64,000 bases of DNA from Pseudomonas graminis (lineage in GTDB: Bacteria > Pseudomonadota > Gammaproteobacteria > Pseudomonadales > Pseudomonadaceae). The DNA lies in contig NZ_SOCR01000011.1 of NCBI RefSeq assembly GCF_004364335.1, positions 1 through 64,000 on the forward strand, in the 5' to 3' direction. The position numbers and the translations under genes are program-made. Positions 27,858 to 35,953 of the stretch are shown here, in pieces. The notes under the pieces are model-generated. The model was not told the DNA's origin, searched no databases, and saw only the letters and a list, made by a program, of their open reading frames with translations. The first letter of the stretch is position 1. Each line of letters opens with the position of its first letter.

Positions 27858-29318
27858 ATGTTTTCCCAATCAGATTTCCGCCCACGCTGTGCCAAGTGGC
27901 TCATCGCAACCGGAATCTTCCTGCTGCTCGGCGCGTGTGTGGAGAAACCCAACACGCTGGAACGAGTCAAGGAGGATGGCGTTCTGCGCGTCGTCACCCG
28001 CAACAGCCCGGCGACCTATTTTCAGGACCGCAACGGTGAAACCGGTTTCGAGTACGAACTGGTGAAGCGTTTCGCCGATGATCTGGGCGTTGAACTGAAA
28101 ATAGAAGCTGCCGACAACCTTGACGACCTGTTCGATCAGATGGGCAAGCCCGGCGGCCCGGTCCTGGCGGCAGCGGGCCTGGTCAGCAGCGAAAACCGCG
28201 CGAAGCAGGTACGTTTTTCACACTCTTATCTTGAAGTCACTCCGCAGGTCGTTTACCGCAACGGGCAGTCGCGCCCCACCGATCCGGGCGATCTGGTCGG
28301 CAAGCGCATCCTCGTGCTTAAAGGCAGCAGCCACGCCGAGCAACTGGCAGCGCTGAAGGTCAAGTATCCCGGCATCAACTACGACGAATCCGATCAGGTC
28401 GAAGTCGTCGACCTGCTGCGCATGGTGGATGAGGGCCAGATCGACCTGACCCTGGTGGATTCCAACGAACTGGCGATGAATCAGGTGTATTTCCCCAACG
28501 TTCGCGTCGGCTTCGACCTCGGCGATGGCCGCGATCAGCGTTGGGCCGTGGCATTGGGCGATGACAACAGCCTGCTCAACGAGATCAACGCCTATCTCGA
28601 CAAGATGCAGAAGAACGGCATGCTGCAGCGGCTCAAAGACCGCTATTACGGGCATGTCGACGTCCTCGGTTACGTCGGTGCCTACACCTTCGCCCAGCAT
28701 TTGCAGGAACGCCTACCCAAGTACGAAAAGCACTTCCAGACCGCTGCCAAAGCAGAACAGGTGGACTGGCGCCTGCTGGCGGCGATCGGTTATCAGGAAT
28801 CGTTATGGCAGCCGGGCGTGACGTCCAAGACCGGCGTGCGCGGCTTGATGATGCTGACGCAGAGCACGGCCCAGGCCATGGGTGTGTCCAATCGGCTTGA
28901 CGCCAAGCAGAGTATTCAGGGCGGCGCCAAGTATTTTGCCTACGTCAAGGAACAGCTCGACGACTCGATTCAGGAGCCGGATCGCACCTGGCTGGCGCTT
29001 GCGTCCTACAACATCGGCACCGGCCATCTGGACGACGCGCGCAAGTTGGCGGAAAGCGAAGGCCTGAACCCGAACAAGTGGCTGGACGTGAAAAAAATGC
29101 TGCCGCGTCTGTCGCAGAAAAAGTGGTACAGCAAGACCCGCTACGGGTACGCCCGGGGTGGCGAACCCGTCAGTTTCGTTGCCAACATCCGCCGCTATTA
29201 CGACATCCTGACCTGGGTGACGCAGCCGCAGATGGAAGGCGGACAGGTCGCGGAAGGCTCGTTGCATGTGCCCGGTGTGGACAAGACCAAGCCGTCGGAA
29301 GAAAAAGCACCGCTTTAA
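27858..29318 (+). CDS. mltF: Membrane-bound lytic murein transglycosylase F
   Basis: MltF cleaves peptidoglycan glycan strands, releasing 1,6-anhydro-muropeptides, at the outer membrane. The start at 27858 gives 486 residues with a lipoprotein signal (lipobox LLGAC, Cys27). An N-terminal family-3 solute-binding-type regulatory domain (about 45-270) is followed by an SLT catalytic domain with the glutamate in AAIGYQESLW, then GVRGLMMLTQSTAQAMG and ALASYNIGTGHL. Divergent from purL and convergent with tadA, as in other pseudomonads. Confidence 0.96.
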   Translation: MFSQSDFRPRCAKWLIATGIFLLLGACVEKPNTLERVKEDGVLRVVTRNSPATYFQDRNGETGFEYELVKRFADDLGVELKIEAADNLDDLFDQMGKPGGPVLAAAGLVSSENRAKQVRFSHSYLEVTPQVVYRNGQSRPTDPGDLVGKRILVLKGSSHAEQLAALKVKYPGINYDESDQVEVVDLLRMVDEGQIDLTLVDSNELAMNQVYFPNVRVGFDLGDGRDQRWAVALGDDNSLLNEINAYLDKMQKNGMLQRLKDRYYGHVDVLGYVGAYTFAQHLQERLPKYEKHFQTAAKAEQVDWRLLAAIGYQESLWQPGVTSKTGVRGLMMLTQSTAQAMGVSNRLDAKQSIQGGAKYFAYVKEQLDDSIQEPDRTWLALASYNIGTGHLDDARKLAESEGLNPNKWLDVKKMLPRLSQKKWYSKTRYGYARGGEPVSFVANIRRYYDILTWVTQPQMEGGQVAEGSLHVPGVDKTKPSEEKAPL

Positions 29319-29352
29319 TCACCCGCCAGAATCCGCTCAAAGCCGCACTGAA

Positions 29353-29835
29353 TCAGCCCTTCGCCCGCCTCATCCTGAAAAACTCGCTCAGCATCGTCCC
29401 GCACTCCTCCCCCAGCACCCCGCCTTCAAACAGCACGCGATGGTTCAGGAAAGGCTGCGTGAAGAACTGACCCTGACTCTGTACCACCCCCGCTTTCGGC
29501 TCGGTCGCGCCATACACCACGCGGCTGATGCGCGAGTGGACGATCAACCCCGCGCACATGCTGCAGGGTTCCAGGGTCACGTACAGCGTGCTGCCGGGCA
29601 GGCGGTAATTACTGAGTGACTGCGCCGCTGCGCGAATGGCGACCATCTCGGCGTGGGCACTGGGATCGCTGCCGCTGATGGGGCAATTGAAACCGCGACC
29701 CACGATTTCACCGTCCTGCACCACCACCGCGCCGACCGGCACCTCGCCCAGCAGCGCACCCTCCGCCGCCAGCGCCAAAGCTTCACGCATGAAGTGCTGA
29801 TCGCGGCTGCGATCGATGATAAGCGGCTGACGCAT
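29353..29835 (-). CDS. tadA: tRNA-specific adenosine deaminase TadA
   Basis: TadA converts A34 to inosine in tRNA-Arg(ACG). The 160-residue product has the zinc/catalytic motif SAHAEMVAIRAA (His and general-base Glu) and the PCSMCAG cysteine pair. Its ATG overlaps the stop of the multicopper oxidase gene by one base (29835). It is convergent with mltF, 34 bp apart. Confidence 0.96.
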   Translation of the reverse strand: MRQPLIIDRSRDQHFMREALALAAEGALLGEVPVGAVVVQDGEIVGRGFNCPISGSDPSAHAEMVAIRAAAQSLSNYRLPGSTLYVTLEPCSMCAGLIVHSRISRVVYGATEPKAGVVQSQGQFFTQPFLNHRVLFEGGVLGEECGTMLSEFFRMRRAKG

Positions 29836-31208
29836 CAGGAAACCTCGATAGCGGCCATGAGACCGGTTTCCATGTGATCAATCACATGGCAGTGAAACAT
29901 CCACACGCCGGGATTATCCGCCACCAAGGCGACGCGGGCGCGCTCGTTGCGCCCCAGCAGGTAGGTGTCGGTGAAGTACGGAATCACGTCCTTGCGATTG
30001 GAGGCGATGACTTTGAAGCTCATGCCGTGCAAGTGAATGGGGTGCTGATACTGGGTCATGTTCTTCAGCTCGAAGATGTAACTCTTGCCCCGTTCGAGCC
30101 TGGCGATCGGCCGGTCGGCGCAGGTCTTGTCGGTTATGTCCCACGCCTGGCCGTTGATCTGCCACAAGCTCGGCGGTTTACCGTTGTCGACATTCACTGA
30201 CACCGAACCGACCCACTCGAAATTGAAATTGAGCTTCTCGGCGTTCGCCAGATCAGGCTCGGCGACCGGATTGGCCGGCAGCTCAGGCGGCCAGTCGCCC
30301 GGCGTATCGGTGCTGGCGATCGAACGAAATGTGCCCAACCGCACCGGGCCGTTGCGCAGGGAGATTTCTTCACCGGCGGCAGGCGCCTTGATCGCCAGAC
30401 AGATGCGCATGCCCGGCCCCAGCCAGTAATCCTTGCCCAGCGGACGGGGTTGGACCGGGTTGCCGTCCAGGGCGTAGATCATCGCCTCGGCGCCCGGCAG
30501 GTTCAGGCGATAGGTCACGGTGTTGTCGAGATTGAGAAGGCGCACGCGGGTGATCTGCCCGGCAGGCAGCTCTACGATGCCTTGTGGCACGCCATTGATC
30601 GTCGACAATCGCCCGGCCGTGCCCTCGCGTGCGGCCTCGCGAATGACGCTGAATTCAGTGAAAGCGCCCTCCTCGTCAACGTGCCAGCTCTTCAGGCTGA
30701 CGACGCGCTCGTGGGCAAATCCGCTGGGCTCACGCTCCTCGACGATCAGCGGACCGACCAGCCCGCGGCCCAGTTCTTCGCTGCTGCTGACGTGGGGGTG
30801 ATACCAATAGCTGCCGGCGTCCGGCACACGGAATGTATAGTCGAAGTACTCGCCCGGCTTGACCGGCAATTGCGAGACATAAGGCACGCCGTCCATCTCC
30901 AGCGGAAGCCGAATGCCATGCCAGTGAATCGTGGTTTCAACGGGCAGATGATTGATGAAGCGCACCCGTAGCCACTCGCCCTGTCTGACGCGCAGTTCAG
31001 TGCCTGGCGCCGAGCCGCCGAATGCCCAGGCGGGCGTCTGGTGCCCGGCCACCAGCTCGACGTCCAGCGGCGCGGCGATCAGTTCGTAATCATGCCCTTC
31101 TCCCGGCCCGCGTTTGCCCAGCCAATACCGTGAAGCGCCGCCCGCGCCAAGCCCGACCACGGCAAGACCGGCCAGACCTCCGAGTATCTGTCGACGGGTA
31201 AAAGACAT
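29835..31208 (-). CDS. Tat-exported multicopper oxidase
   Basis: The 457-residue protein starts at the ATG 31208, with GAGG 10 nt upstream. It begins MSFTRRQILGGLAGLAVVGLG, a twin-arginine signal. The copper-binding patterns of three-domain laccase-type enzymes are all there: TTIHWHGIRL, GSYWYHPHV, HPIHLHGMSF and MFHCHVIDHMETGLMA. Type 1, 2 and 3 sites are thus complete, with Leu rather than Met at the axial position of the last motif. It is periplasmic; the substrate is unknown, with copper tolerance or phenol oxidation possible. The tadA-oxidase-guaA order matches the core Pseudomonas layout. Confidence 0.92.
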   Translation of the reverse strand: MSFTRRQILGGLAGLAVVGLGAGGASRYWLGKRGPGEGHDYELIAAPLDVELVAGHQTPAWAFGGSAPGTELRVRQGEWLRVRFINHLPVETTIHWHGIRLPLEMDGVPYVSQLPVKPGEYFDYTFRVPDAGSYWYHPHVSSSEELGRGLVGPLIVEEREPSGFAHERVVSLKSWHVDEEGAFTEFSVIREAAREGTAGRLSTINGVPQGIVELPAGQITRVRLLNLDNTVTYRLNLPGAEAMIYALDGNPVQPRPLGKDYWLGPGMRICLAIKAPAAGEEISLRNGPVRLGTFRSIASTDTPGDWPPELPANPVAEPDLANAEKLNFNFEWVGSVSVNVDNGKPPSLWQINGQAWDITDKTCADRPIARLERGKSYIFELKNMTQYQHPIHLHGMSFKVIASNRKDVIPYFTDTYLLGRNERARVALVADNPGVWMFHCHVIDHMETGLMAAIEVS

Positions 31209-31380
31209 GTACAAAAAACCTCAACAACGACTGGCCACATCCGGGAGCGATGCGTGGGGCGCACACGATACACCGGCACTTACAGAAATTTAAGGTGACT
31301 GCGTACGCAATACATATTTAGTGCCAAATGAATCGGCAATCACGCCAAGCTTGTCTTCCCATTCATCAAGGAAGACGAAT

Positions 31381-34311
31381 ATGACCTTTGCACCTGCCCG
31401 CCCACCCGCTACCTCCCTGAGCCAGGACCGAACCGCGCTCATCAAAATGAGTGAGGGCCTGGTCGAGGCCTGCCCGGACATGCGCGAAATGGCCCGCAGC
31501 ATCGCCCGAGAAATCCTCCTGCGTCACACCGGTCACGACACCGAGCCCGACACCGTTTACTGGCACTGCTTCCACACGGCAGAGAACAGTCCGCGATCGT
31601 TCAATGGCTGGCAACACCGGGACGCGCCCTATCAATCGATGACCCTCCCGCAGCTGGTCATGCACCGTTTCAATCCCCAGGATCAGGACAACGCCGACAC
31701 CCTGCCGATGCTCAGCGGGTTCTACACCGCCGGCGCTGATGCAGACGCGTTCGATGAACGCAACGAGGTCAGGATGTTGCCCGCGCAGGTCATGAGCGAC
31801 TTATGGGCCGTGGACTTCAAATCCCGCTATCAAGAGAAGTTGAAAGCGTTCTGGCGCGACTTCGCCGATGATTTCCGCACCATGGCCAAAGCCAACTTCA
31901 TCGCCAGCGCCTTCGAAGACCACCACGCCGGCTGGCTCAGTGAAGAAGATCTACGAACCGTCTTGCGTGCGGCTAACGTTGAACCGACCGATTCTCCGAG
32001 CCTGCAAACACTCCAGGCCAGCGCGCCGGCCAGTGTTGACGCAAACGTCTGGACCTTCGACGTGATCGGCTATGAGGCCAGCGACATCTTGCGCATTGTG
32101 ACCGCTGGCGGCCGGCAAATTCTCTACACGCCCGGCGAAGTACAGGCGTTTCATGCCTTCGCGACAGCGGAAGAATTGCACTGGTGGCTACTGTCGCAGA
32201 ACAACCGCCCGGAGCGGCGCGCACGCTTCATGGGGCACTTCCCGTTGTCGGCACATGGCCAGGCTGATGAAAACATCGGGCTGTATCACGGCCTTGATGT
32301 GCTCTACACCACATGGGGATCTGCTCACTCCGGCCTGATCAATCAACAGAGTCGGCCTGTGTCAGGGGACCCGTTCGCTCATCTGCGCGATTCGATCCGA
32401 GCTCGAATGTTTGCCGACGCAGATCTGGCGCTGCATTCAAATGCCGACCTGCGCAAACAGATGTGGATCGGTTATCTGCGAGCGTTCTCTCAGCTTTCCG
32501 GTGCACTGGCAGCGATTGACTGGCCGGTTGCGCTGGCAGCAGTGGGCGCCGGCATCGCCGACATGGGCCTCAACATTGATCAGGCCGTTAACGGCGCGAG
32601 CACGGCACAACGCAAGGCCGGGGTCATCGGCGCCGTCACTGCGGGCATCGACACGCTGTTTAATAGCGCATTTCTTGCCGGCGGAGAGGCGTTGGCGGAA
32701 GGCGAGTTACCGCAGCCTGAAGCCGGGCTGGAGCCATCCCCCGAAGTCGATGAACCCGTTAGTGGGTTCGTTGAAGCGCCGTGCTTCGAACCCGAATCCG
32801 TTTACCCCTTTGAGCGCAACAATGCGCTGGCCTCCTTCGAGACCAACATGCTGCTGGATGCCTTCGAACCCGTCCGCGAAGAAGGCCGCATGAAAGGCGT
32901 CTACCTGACTGATCAGGGCGAGACGTTTATCGAGATCGATGGCTTCGCCTATGCCGTTCGCTACATCAACGAGCTGAAATGCTGGGCCATCATCGACCCT
33001 GAGAACCCCTTCTCGTTTTATCAAAACAGACCCGTACGGCTCAATAACGGGGGCAGGTGGGAGCCCATCATTCCGTTGAGCCTGCAAGGCGGAGGTAAAG
33101 CGCTGAGCAAGATAGGGATTGGACATGGGCCCGGCGTTTCACCGCACACAGCGCCTCTGCCCAGCCCCTACGAAATACCGGAGGCACTCAGGTCCGATGT
33201 AATGGAAGGCGCGCAATTTGGTGGACGTCGTGTGGATGAGCGTTACCACAGTGGCGATTTCAGCACGCGCGACCCCTACGATGATTTCAAACGCCTGCGT
33301 CACGATCTGCGCAATGACGCCGACGCATTTTTCACGACACTCCAACTGCCCCCGCGTCCGGAAATCCCGGAACTGCCTACCGACGCGCCGTTGAAAAGCA
33401 CGCTGAAAACACTGTTCAAGCGCTCACCGGGTCTGGTCATCGGCGAGAGTCACGCGGGTGTGGGCAGTAAACGATTTTTAATCGAACAAATGCCGCGGCT
33501 CGCCAAGCTCAAGGTCCGGACACTGTACATGGAGCACCTGCTGACAGATTTCCACCAGGCAGAGCTGGATGCCTTTTCGAAGACAGGGGAGATGTCGCTT
33601 CAGCTTGAAGCGTATATAGACACGCTCGACAAAGGGCATCGGACTGATCCCACCGGCAAATACACATTCATGGCCGTGCTCAGAGCCGCCCGAGCCAATC
33701 GGGTGCGAATCAGAGCCATCGACTGCATGGCCAGTTATCGCCTAGATGGCGCACGGGGTGCTGAACGGACGCTCAGGCAAAAAATGATGAACTATTTCGC
33801 CAAAGGCGTTATCGATTCCCATCAGGCGGCAATGGGCGGTAACTGGGTTGCGCTCGTCGGTAACTCCCACGCCAACACGTTTCTGGGTATCCCCGGCGTT
33901 GCCGAACTGGAAGGCGCCGTCGGGTTGCGTATCGAAGACGTCCGCGTCATTGAATCGGTTGGGATAACGCCGGACCCAGGCGCCGAAATGTCCGACTCGT
34001 TGGGCCGTCGCGCGGGGACCGTGAGGAGCGACTTACGCCTGCAATACCTGCGAGAAGCGCCCAGCCAGCGGACCGACCTGGAGAGCAGGTTGCTCCACCC
34101 TGGCATGTTCACGCTCGAACGAACCGGCGACGGGGTGACGCTCGTGCACCGCAACAAGGCAGGCTCTACGGTGCGTACGGAGGTCAAACACGAGAGGAAT
34201 CGCGTGTACATCGACCGCCCAGCTTGGCCCCGTGTGAGTGGGCGGCGATTCGATACCTTGGCGGATCTGACGACTGCGCTGGAGCTGATGGGGATGAGGT
34301 TGGTGGGTTGA
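31381..34311 (+). CDS. Dermonecrotic-type toxin candidate (DUF6543-like N part, Tiki/PMT-C2-like C part)
   Basis: From the ATG at 31381 (AAGGAAG 7 nt upstream; a GTG at 31321 is less good) the product has 976 residues and no signal peptide. The N-terminal ~350 residues resemble the toxin domain DUF6543: FKSRYQEKLKAFWRDFADDF, a KANFIASA segment, and ILYTPGEVQAFHAFATAEEL. Two hydrophobic stretches follow (about 374-400 and 412-437). The C-terminal part (about 675-850) has spaced motifs of the Tiki/EreA/ChaN superfamily, which includes the C2 domain of Pasteurella multocida toxin: Gly688-Glu-Ser-His691, Glu718-His719, Asp781 and Gly827-Asn-Ser-His830. It is probably a contact- or host-directed toxin. 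No adjacent secretion genes are intact, and no immunity gene directly overlaps it. Activity is inferred from motifs only. Confidence 0.7.
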   Translation: MTFAPARPPATSLSQDRTALIKMSEGLVEACPDMREMARSIAREILLRHTGHDTEPDTVYWHCFHTAENSPRSFNGWQHRDAPYQSMTLPQLVMHRFNPQDQDNADTLPMLSGFYTAGADADAFDERNEVRMLPAQVMSDLWAVDFKSRYQEKLKAFWRDFADDFRTMAKANFIASAFEDHHAGWLSEEDLRTVLRAANVEPTDSPSLQTLQASAPASVDANVWTFDVIGYEASDILRIVTAGGRQILYTPGEVQAFHAFATAEELHWWLLSQNNRPERRARFMGHFPLSAHGQADENIGLYHGLDVLYTTWGSAHSGLINQQSRPVSGDPFAHLRDSIRARMFADADLALHSNADLRKQMWIGYLRAFSQLSGALAAIDWPVALAAVGAGIADMGLNIDQAVNGASTAQRKAGVIGAVTAGIDTLFNSAFLAGGEALAEGELPQPEAGLEPSPEVDEPVSGFVEAPCFEPESVYPFERNNALASFETNMLLDAFEPVREEGRMKGVYLTDQGETFIEIDGFAYAVRYINELKCWAIIDPENPFSFYQNRPVRLNNGGRWEPIIPLSLQGGGKALSKIGIGHGPGVSPHTAPLPSPYEIPEALRSDVMEGAQFGGRRVDERYHSGDFSTRDPYDDFKRLRHDLRNDADAFFTTLQLPPRPEIPELPTDAPLKSTLKTLFKRSPGLVIGESHAGVGSKRFLIEQMPRLAKLKVRTLYMEHLLTDFHQAELDAFSKTGEMSLQLEAYIDTLDKGHRTDPTGKYTFMAVLRAARANRVRIRAIDCMASYRLDGARGAERTLRQKMMNYFAKGVIDSHQAAMGGNWVALVGNSHANTFLGIPGVAELEGAVGLRIEDVRVIESVGITPDPGAEMSDSLGRRAGTVRSDLRLQYLREAPSQRTDLESRLLHPGMFTLERTGDGVTLVHRNKAGSTVRTEVKHERNRVYIDRPAWPRVSGRRFDTLADLTTALELMGMRLVG

Positions 34312-34326
34312 TTATCTGGGAGTGAA

Positions 34327-34363
34327 AAACCGAGTGAGACGTTGAGGCTCACTCGGCTTTCGC
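34327..34363 (+). terminator. Terminator A, downstream of the toxin gene
   Basis: CCGAGTGAG (34330-34338) pairs perfectly with CTCACTCGG (34348-34356), followed by CTTTCGCTT. Almost the same sequence recurs at 35326-35363. Confidence 0.8.
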
Positions 34364-34485
34364 TTAAGAAGGTATAGCAGCTCTAAACTCCGCACAACCA
34401 ACCTAACCCCGTGTCGGGCTGGTAATTCGTGCTGAAATTCAGTTAGTGTTCTGACCTGAATTTTTTGAAAAGCAAGGAGCTAATC

Positions 34486-34563
34486 ATGTCATTTGATGCA
34501 TTTATGAAGGTTGATAGGGTTGAGGGTGAGTCTCTTGACGATGTCTGTATATGGTGTAACTAA
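34486..34563 (+). pseudogene. hcp: Truncated hcp (type VI secretion tube protein), 25-codon remnant
   Basis: An ATG at 34486 with AGGAG 7 nt upstream opens a 25-codon frame starting MSFDAFMKVDRVEGESLDD and ending at TAA (34561-34563). The pattern F-D-A-aromatic-hydrophobic-K-V-D-x-V-x-G-E-S is the N terminus of Hcp1-type proteins, which are about 160-170 residues long, so roughly 85% is missing. After about codon 20 the sequence leaves the Hcp pattern and a different frame (+2 relative) becomes open, suggesting a deletion joint. The ribosome binding site survives, so a short peptide could still be made. Confidence 0.65.
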
Positions 34564-34705
34564 GCCGGTCTTAAAACCAGATTCTTGGCGCCTATTTAGA
34601 TACATTAGAACTGACTATGTTCGCGCATATAGAAATACGTCAGTACCTGCATTAGTTCTAGACAGGGCCGCCGACGCTATCACAGTAGGCGGAATGCAAA
34701 AATAG
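34541..34705 (+). pseudogene. Out-of-frame tail ORF after the hcp remnant (unknown C-terminal fragment)
   Basis: In the frame offset from the hcp remnant, codons run open to TAG at 34703-34705, the last about 50 reading GVTKPVLKPDSWRLFRYIR... and ending AADAITVGGMQK. I do not recognise the family. Read with the preceding hcp fragment it could be the C terminus of an Hcp-linked effector whose middle was deleted. The stop overlaps the GTG of the next ORF by one base, which suggests the two belonged to one effector-immunity unit. This is inference. The segment is visibly AT-richer than the core genes. Confidence 0.4.
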
Positions 34706-34920
34706 TGAACCAACAAAAAGCTGGACGCATCATTTCAAACGCAAGAGTTTATTTGTTTGCGATTGCGTGCGCTGCCTTTCATTCAGTATGGATATTGCTT
34801 CTCGTTAATTATTTCTTTGATTTAAGCATTTTCGTGGCTAGATGTATTTTAGGAATATGCTTTATCATGATCTCATTCGTTTGCATTAAGTTATTTCATC
34901 GAAAAATAAACAGGCTTTGA
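34705..34920 (+). CDS. Small two-helix membrane protein, possible immunity protein
   Basis: The 71-residue product from GTG 34705 has two hydrophobic helices (about residues 14-38 and 44-63) with a basic N terminus and a basic tail (LFHRKINRL). It is clearly AT-rich, unlike its neighbours. The start overlaps the upstream stop by one base and no good independent ribosome binding site is seen, which fits translational coupling. Small membrane proteins directly after an effector end are often immunity proteins, but no family is recognised. Confidence 0.5.
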   Translation: MNQQKAGRIISNARVYLFAIACAAFHSVWILLLVNYFFDLSIFVARCILGICFIMISFVCIKLFHRKINRL

Positions 34921-35008
34921 GGGGCCCTATACTTCTCCTAGAGAAACGTTGTTCATACTGGAGCCCCCCAATACACGCCAGCTTGAAATTTAAAAAGATC
35001 AAGTTTTT
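34921..35008. other. Non-coding spacer
   Basis: Contains GGGGCCC at 34921 and a short GGAGCCCCCC run, but no supported gene, hairpin or repeat. Confidence 0.4.
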
Positions 35009-35326
35009 ATGATGTTAATTGCAAGCTCAATGGTTGACCCCCAATTTGAGCCAGCGGCGACATTTCCTTATAACGCCATGCACATAGCAATAGTTCCGGC
35101 TACCGCCCCCCGCGACGTAAACCGGATGATCAACCCAGCTTCGTTGATTCGCCTACGAGACGTAGCCGAGTCGCCGATTTGCGAAGGCTGACAGGTTCAA
35201 CGTCGAGCCCAGCAGCAACCGCAATACCTCTGGATCGTTGCTCCTGAGAAGCTCGACCAGATCCTCTTGGTGAGGCTGCCCAAGCGCCGCGCGATGATGA
35301 CGCTGGCGCGTCGAGCGATAACCTGA
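35009..35326 (+). pseudogene. Broken ORF of unknown family
   Basis: An ORF from 35009 ends at TGA (35189-35191) and the same frame continues open to TGA at 35324-35326, reading VQRRAQQQPQYLWIVAPEKL and ending ARRAIT. A single in-frame stop thus divides about 105 codons. It is followed directly by terminator B, as a gene end would be. Neither half matches a family I know. The opposite strand also has a partly open frame (35153-35374), so coding direction is not certain. Confidence 0.3.
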
Positions 35327-35363
35327 AACCGAGTGAGGCATTGGTGGCTTCACTCGGCTTTTT
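35326..35363 (+). terminator. Terminator B, near-copy of terminator A
   Basis: CCGAGTGA (35329-35336) pairs with TCACTCGG (35350-35357), followed by CTTTTT. Stem, flanking GAAA and the CTTT tail are shared with 34327-34363, 1 kb upstream. Confidence 0.8.
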
Positions 35364-35451
35364 CGGGACGACAAGGCGGTGAGCCCGTACCGTGGGGGAA
35401 GATTACACGTTCACAAAACATGGACCTTTGACTAGCCGACGCCATTTTCCA

Positions 35452-35793
35452 TCAGCTGTTGCGATGGTTAAGGATTGCAGTCATCAAATCCTGCACGTCG
35501 TCACTCAGGCGATTATCAATAACTTCTGCCACCCAAGGGCAGCCCGCCTTGAGCAAGTGATTGCGCCAGTCGCCTGGCCAATCTTCGAGCTCTAATAAGC
35601 CCAATCGAATTGCGCCACCACGTTCAGCATGTCCACCTCCTATCGACTCCTCAAAACAGAATGGTTTATCCGGTTCGCCGGGGATGATGTGGACCGCATA
35701 GACCCAATGCCCCGGCTCAACGGCGTTATTTTTCGCCCCTATTGTTATCCAGCGCGGCTTCGGAGCAGGAGCGTCAATTACGGATGAGTTCAT
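35452..35793 (-). CDS. Hypothetical protein, 113 aa
   Basis: The product begins MNSSVIDAPAPKPRWITIGA and includes WVYAVHIIPGEPDKPFCFEE and LLELEDWPGDWRNHLLKAG, a composition that looks like a real small soluble, acidic protein. No signal peptide or membrane helix. I recognise no family; size and place in a toxin-bearing island would fit an immunity protein, but that is a guess. The ribosome binding site is weak (GGAACG). Confidence 0.5.
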   Translation of the reverse strand: MNSSVIDAPAPKPRWITIGAKNNAVEPGHWVYAVHIIPGEPDKPFCFEESIGGGHAERGGAIRLGLLELEDWPGDWRNHLLKAGCPWVAEVIDNRLSDDVQDLMTAILNHRNS

Positions 35794-35953
35794 TTGCGGT
35801 TCGCCGTTCCCGTAGTGTTATCCAAGATTCGCCTTCCTGTATTGATTGCAGAAGCTGCCAGAATTTGCCAGCCCCAAAAAGCCAAAAGCCCGCAATTGCG
35901 CGGGCTCCAGGGCATTTCTTGCTAGATGGTGCCGGACAGTGCCGGACGTCCCA
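35794..35953. other. Intergenic region at the 3' end of guaA
   Basis: Apart from the guaA terminator, it holds a short tandem repeat (GTGCCGGACAGTGCCGGACG, 35930-35949) right beside the guaA stop. The 3' end of guaA is a known integration site for genomic islands, so this could be an attachment-site remnant; no second copy is seen in the window. Confidence 0.35.
35884..35908 (-). terminator. Terminator of guaA
   Basis: AGCCCGC (35887-35893) pairs with GCGGGCT (35900-35906), followed on the minus strand by TTTTGGCTTTTTGG. Confidence 0.75.

Noticed and set aside
35794..35953. Integrase or tRNA at the guaA end
   Set aside because: No recombinase gene or tRNA is present; only a short tandem repeat and a terminator.
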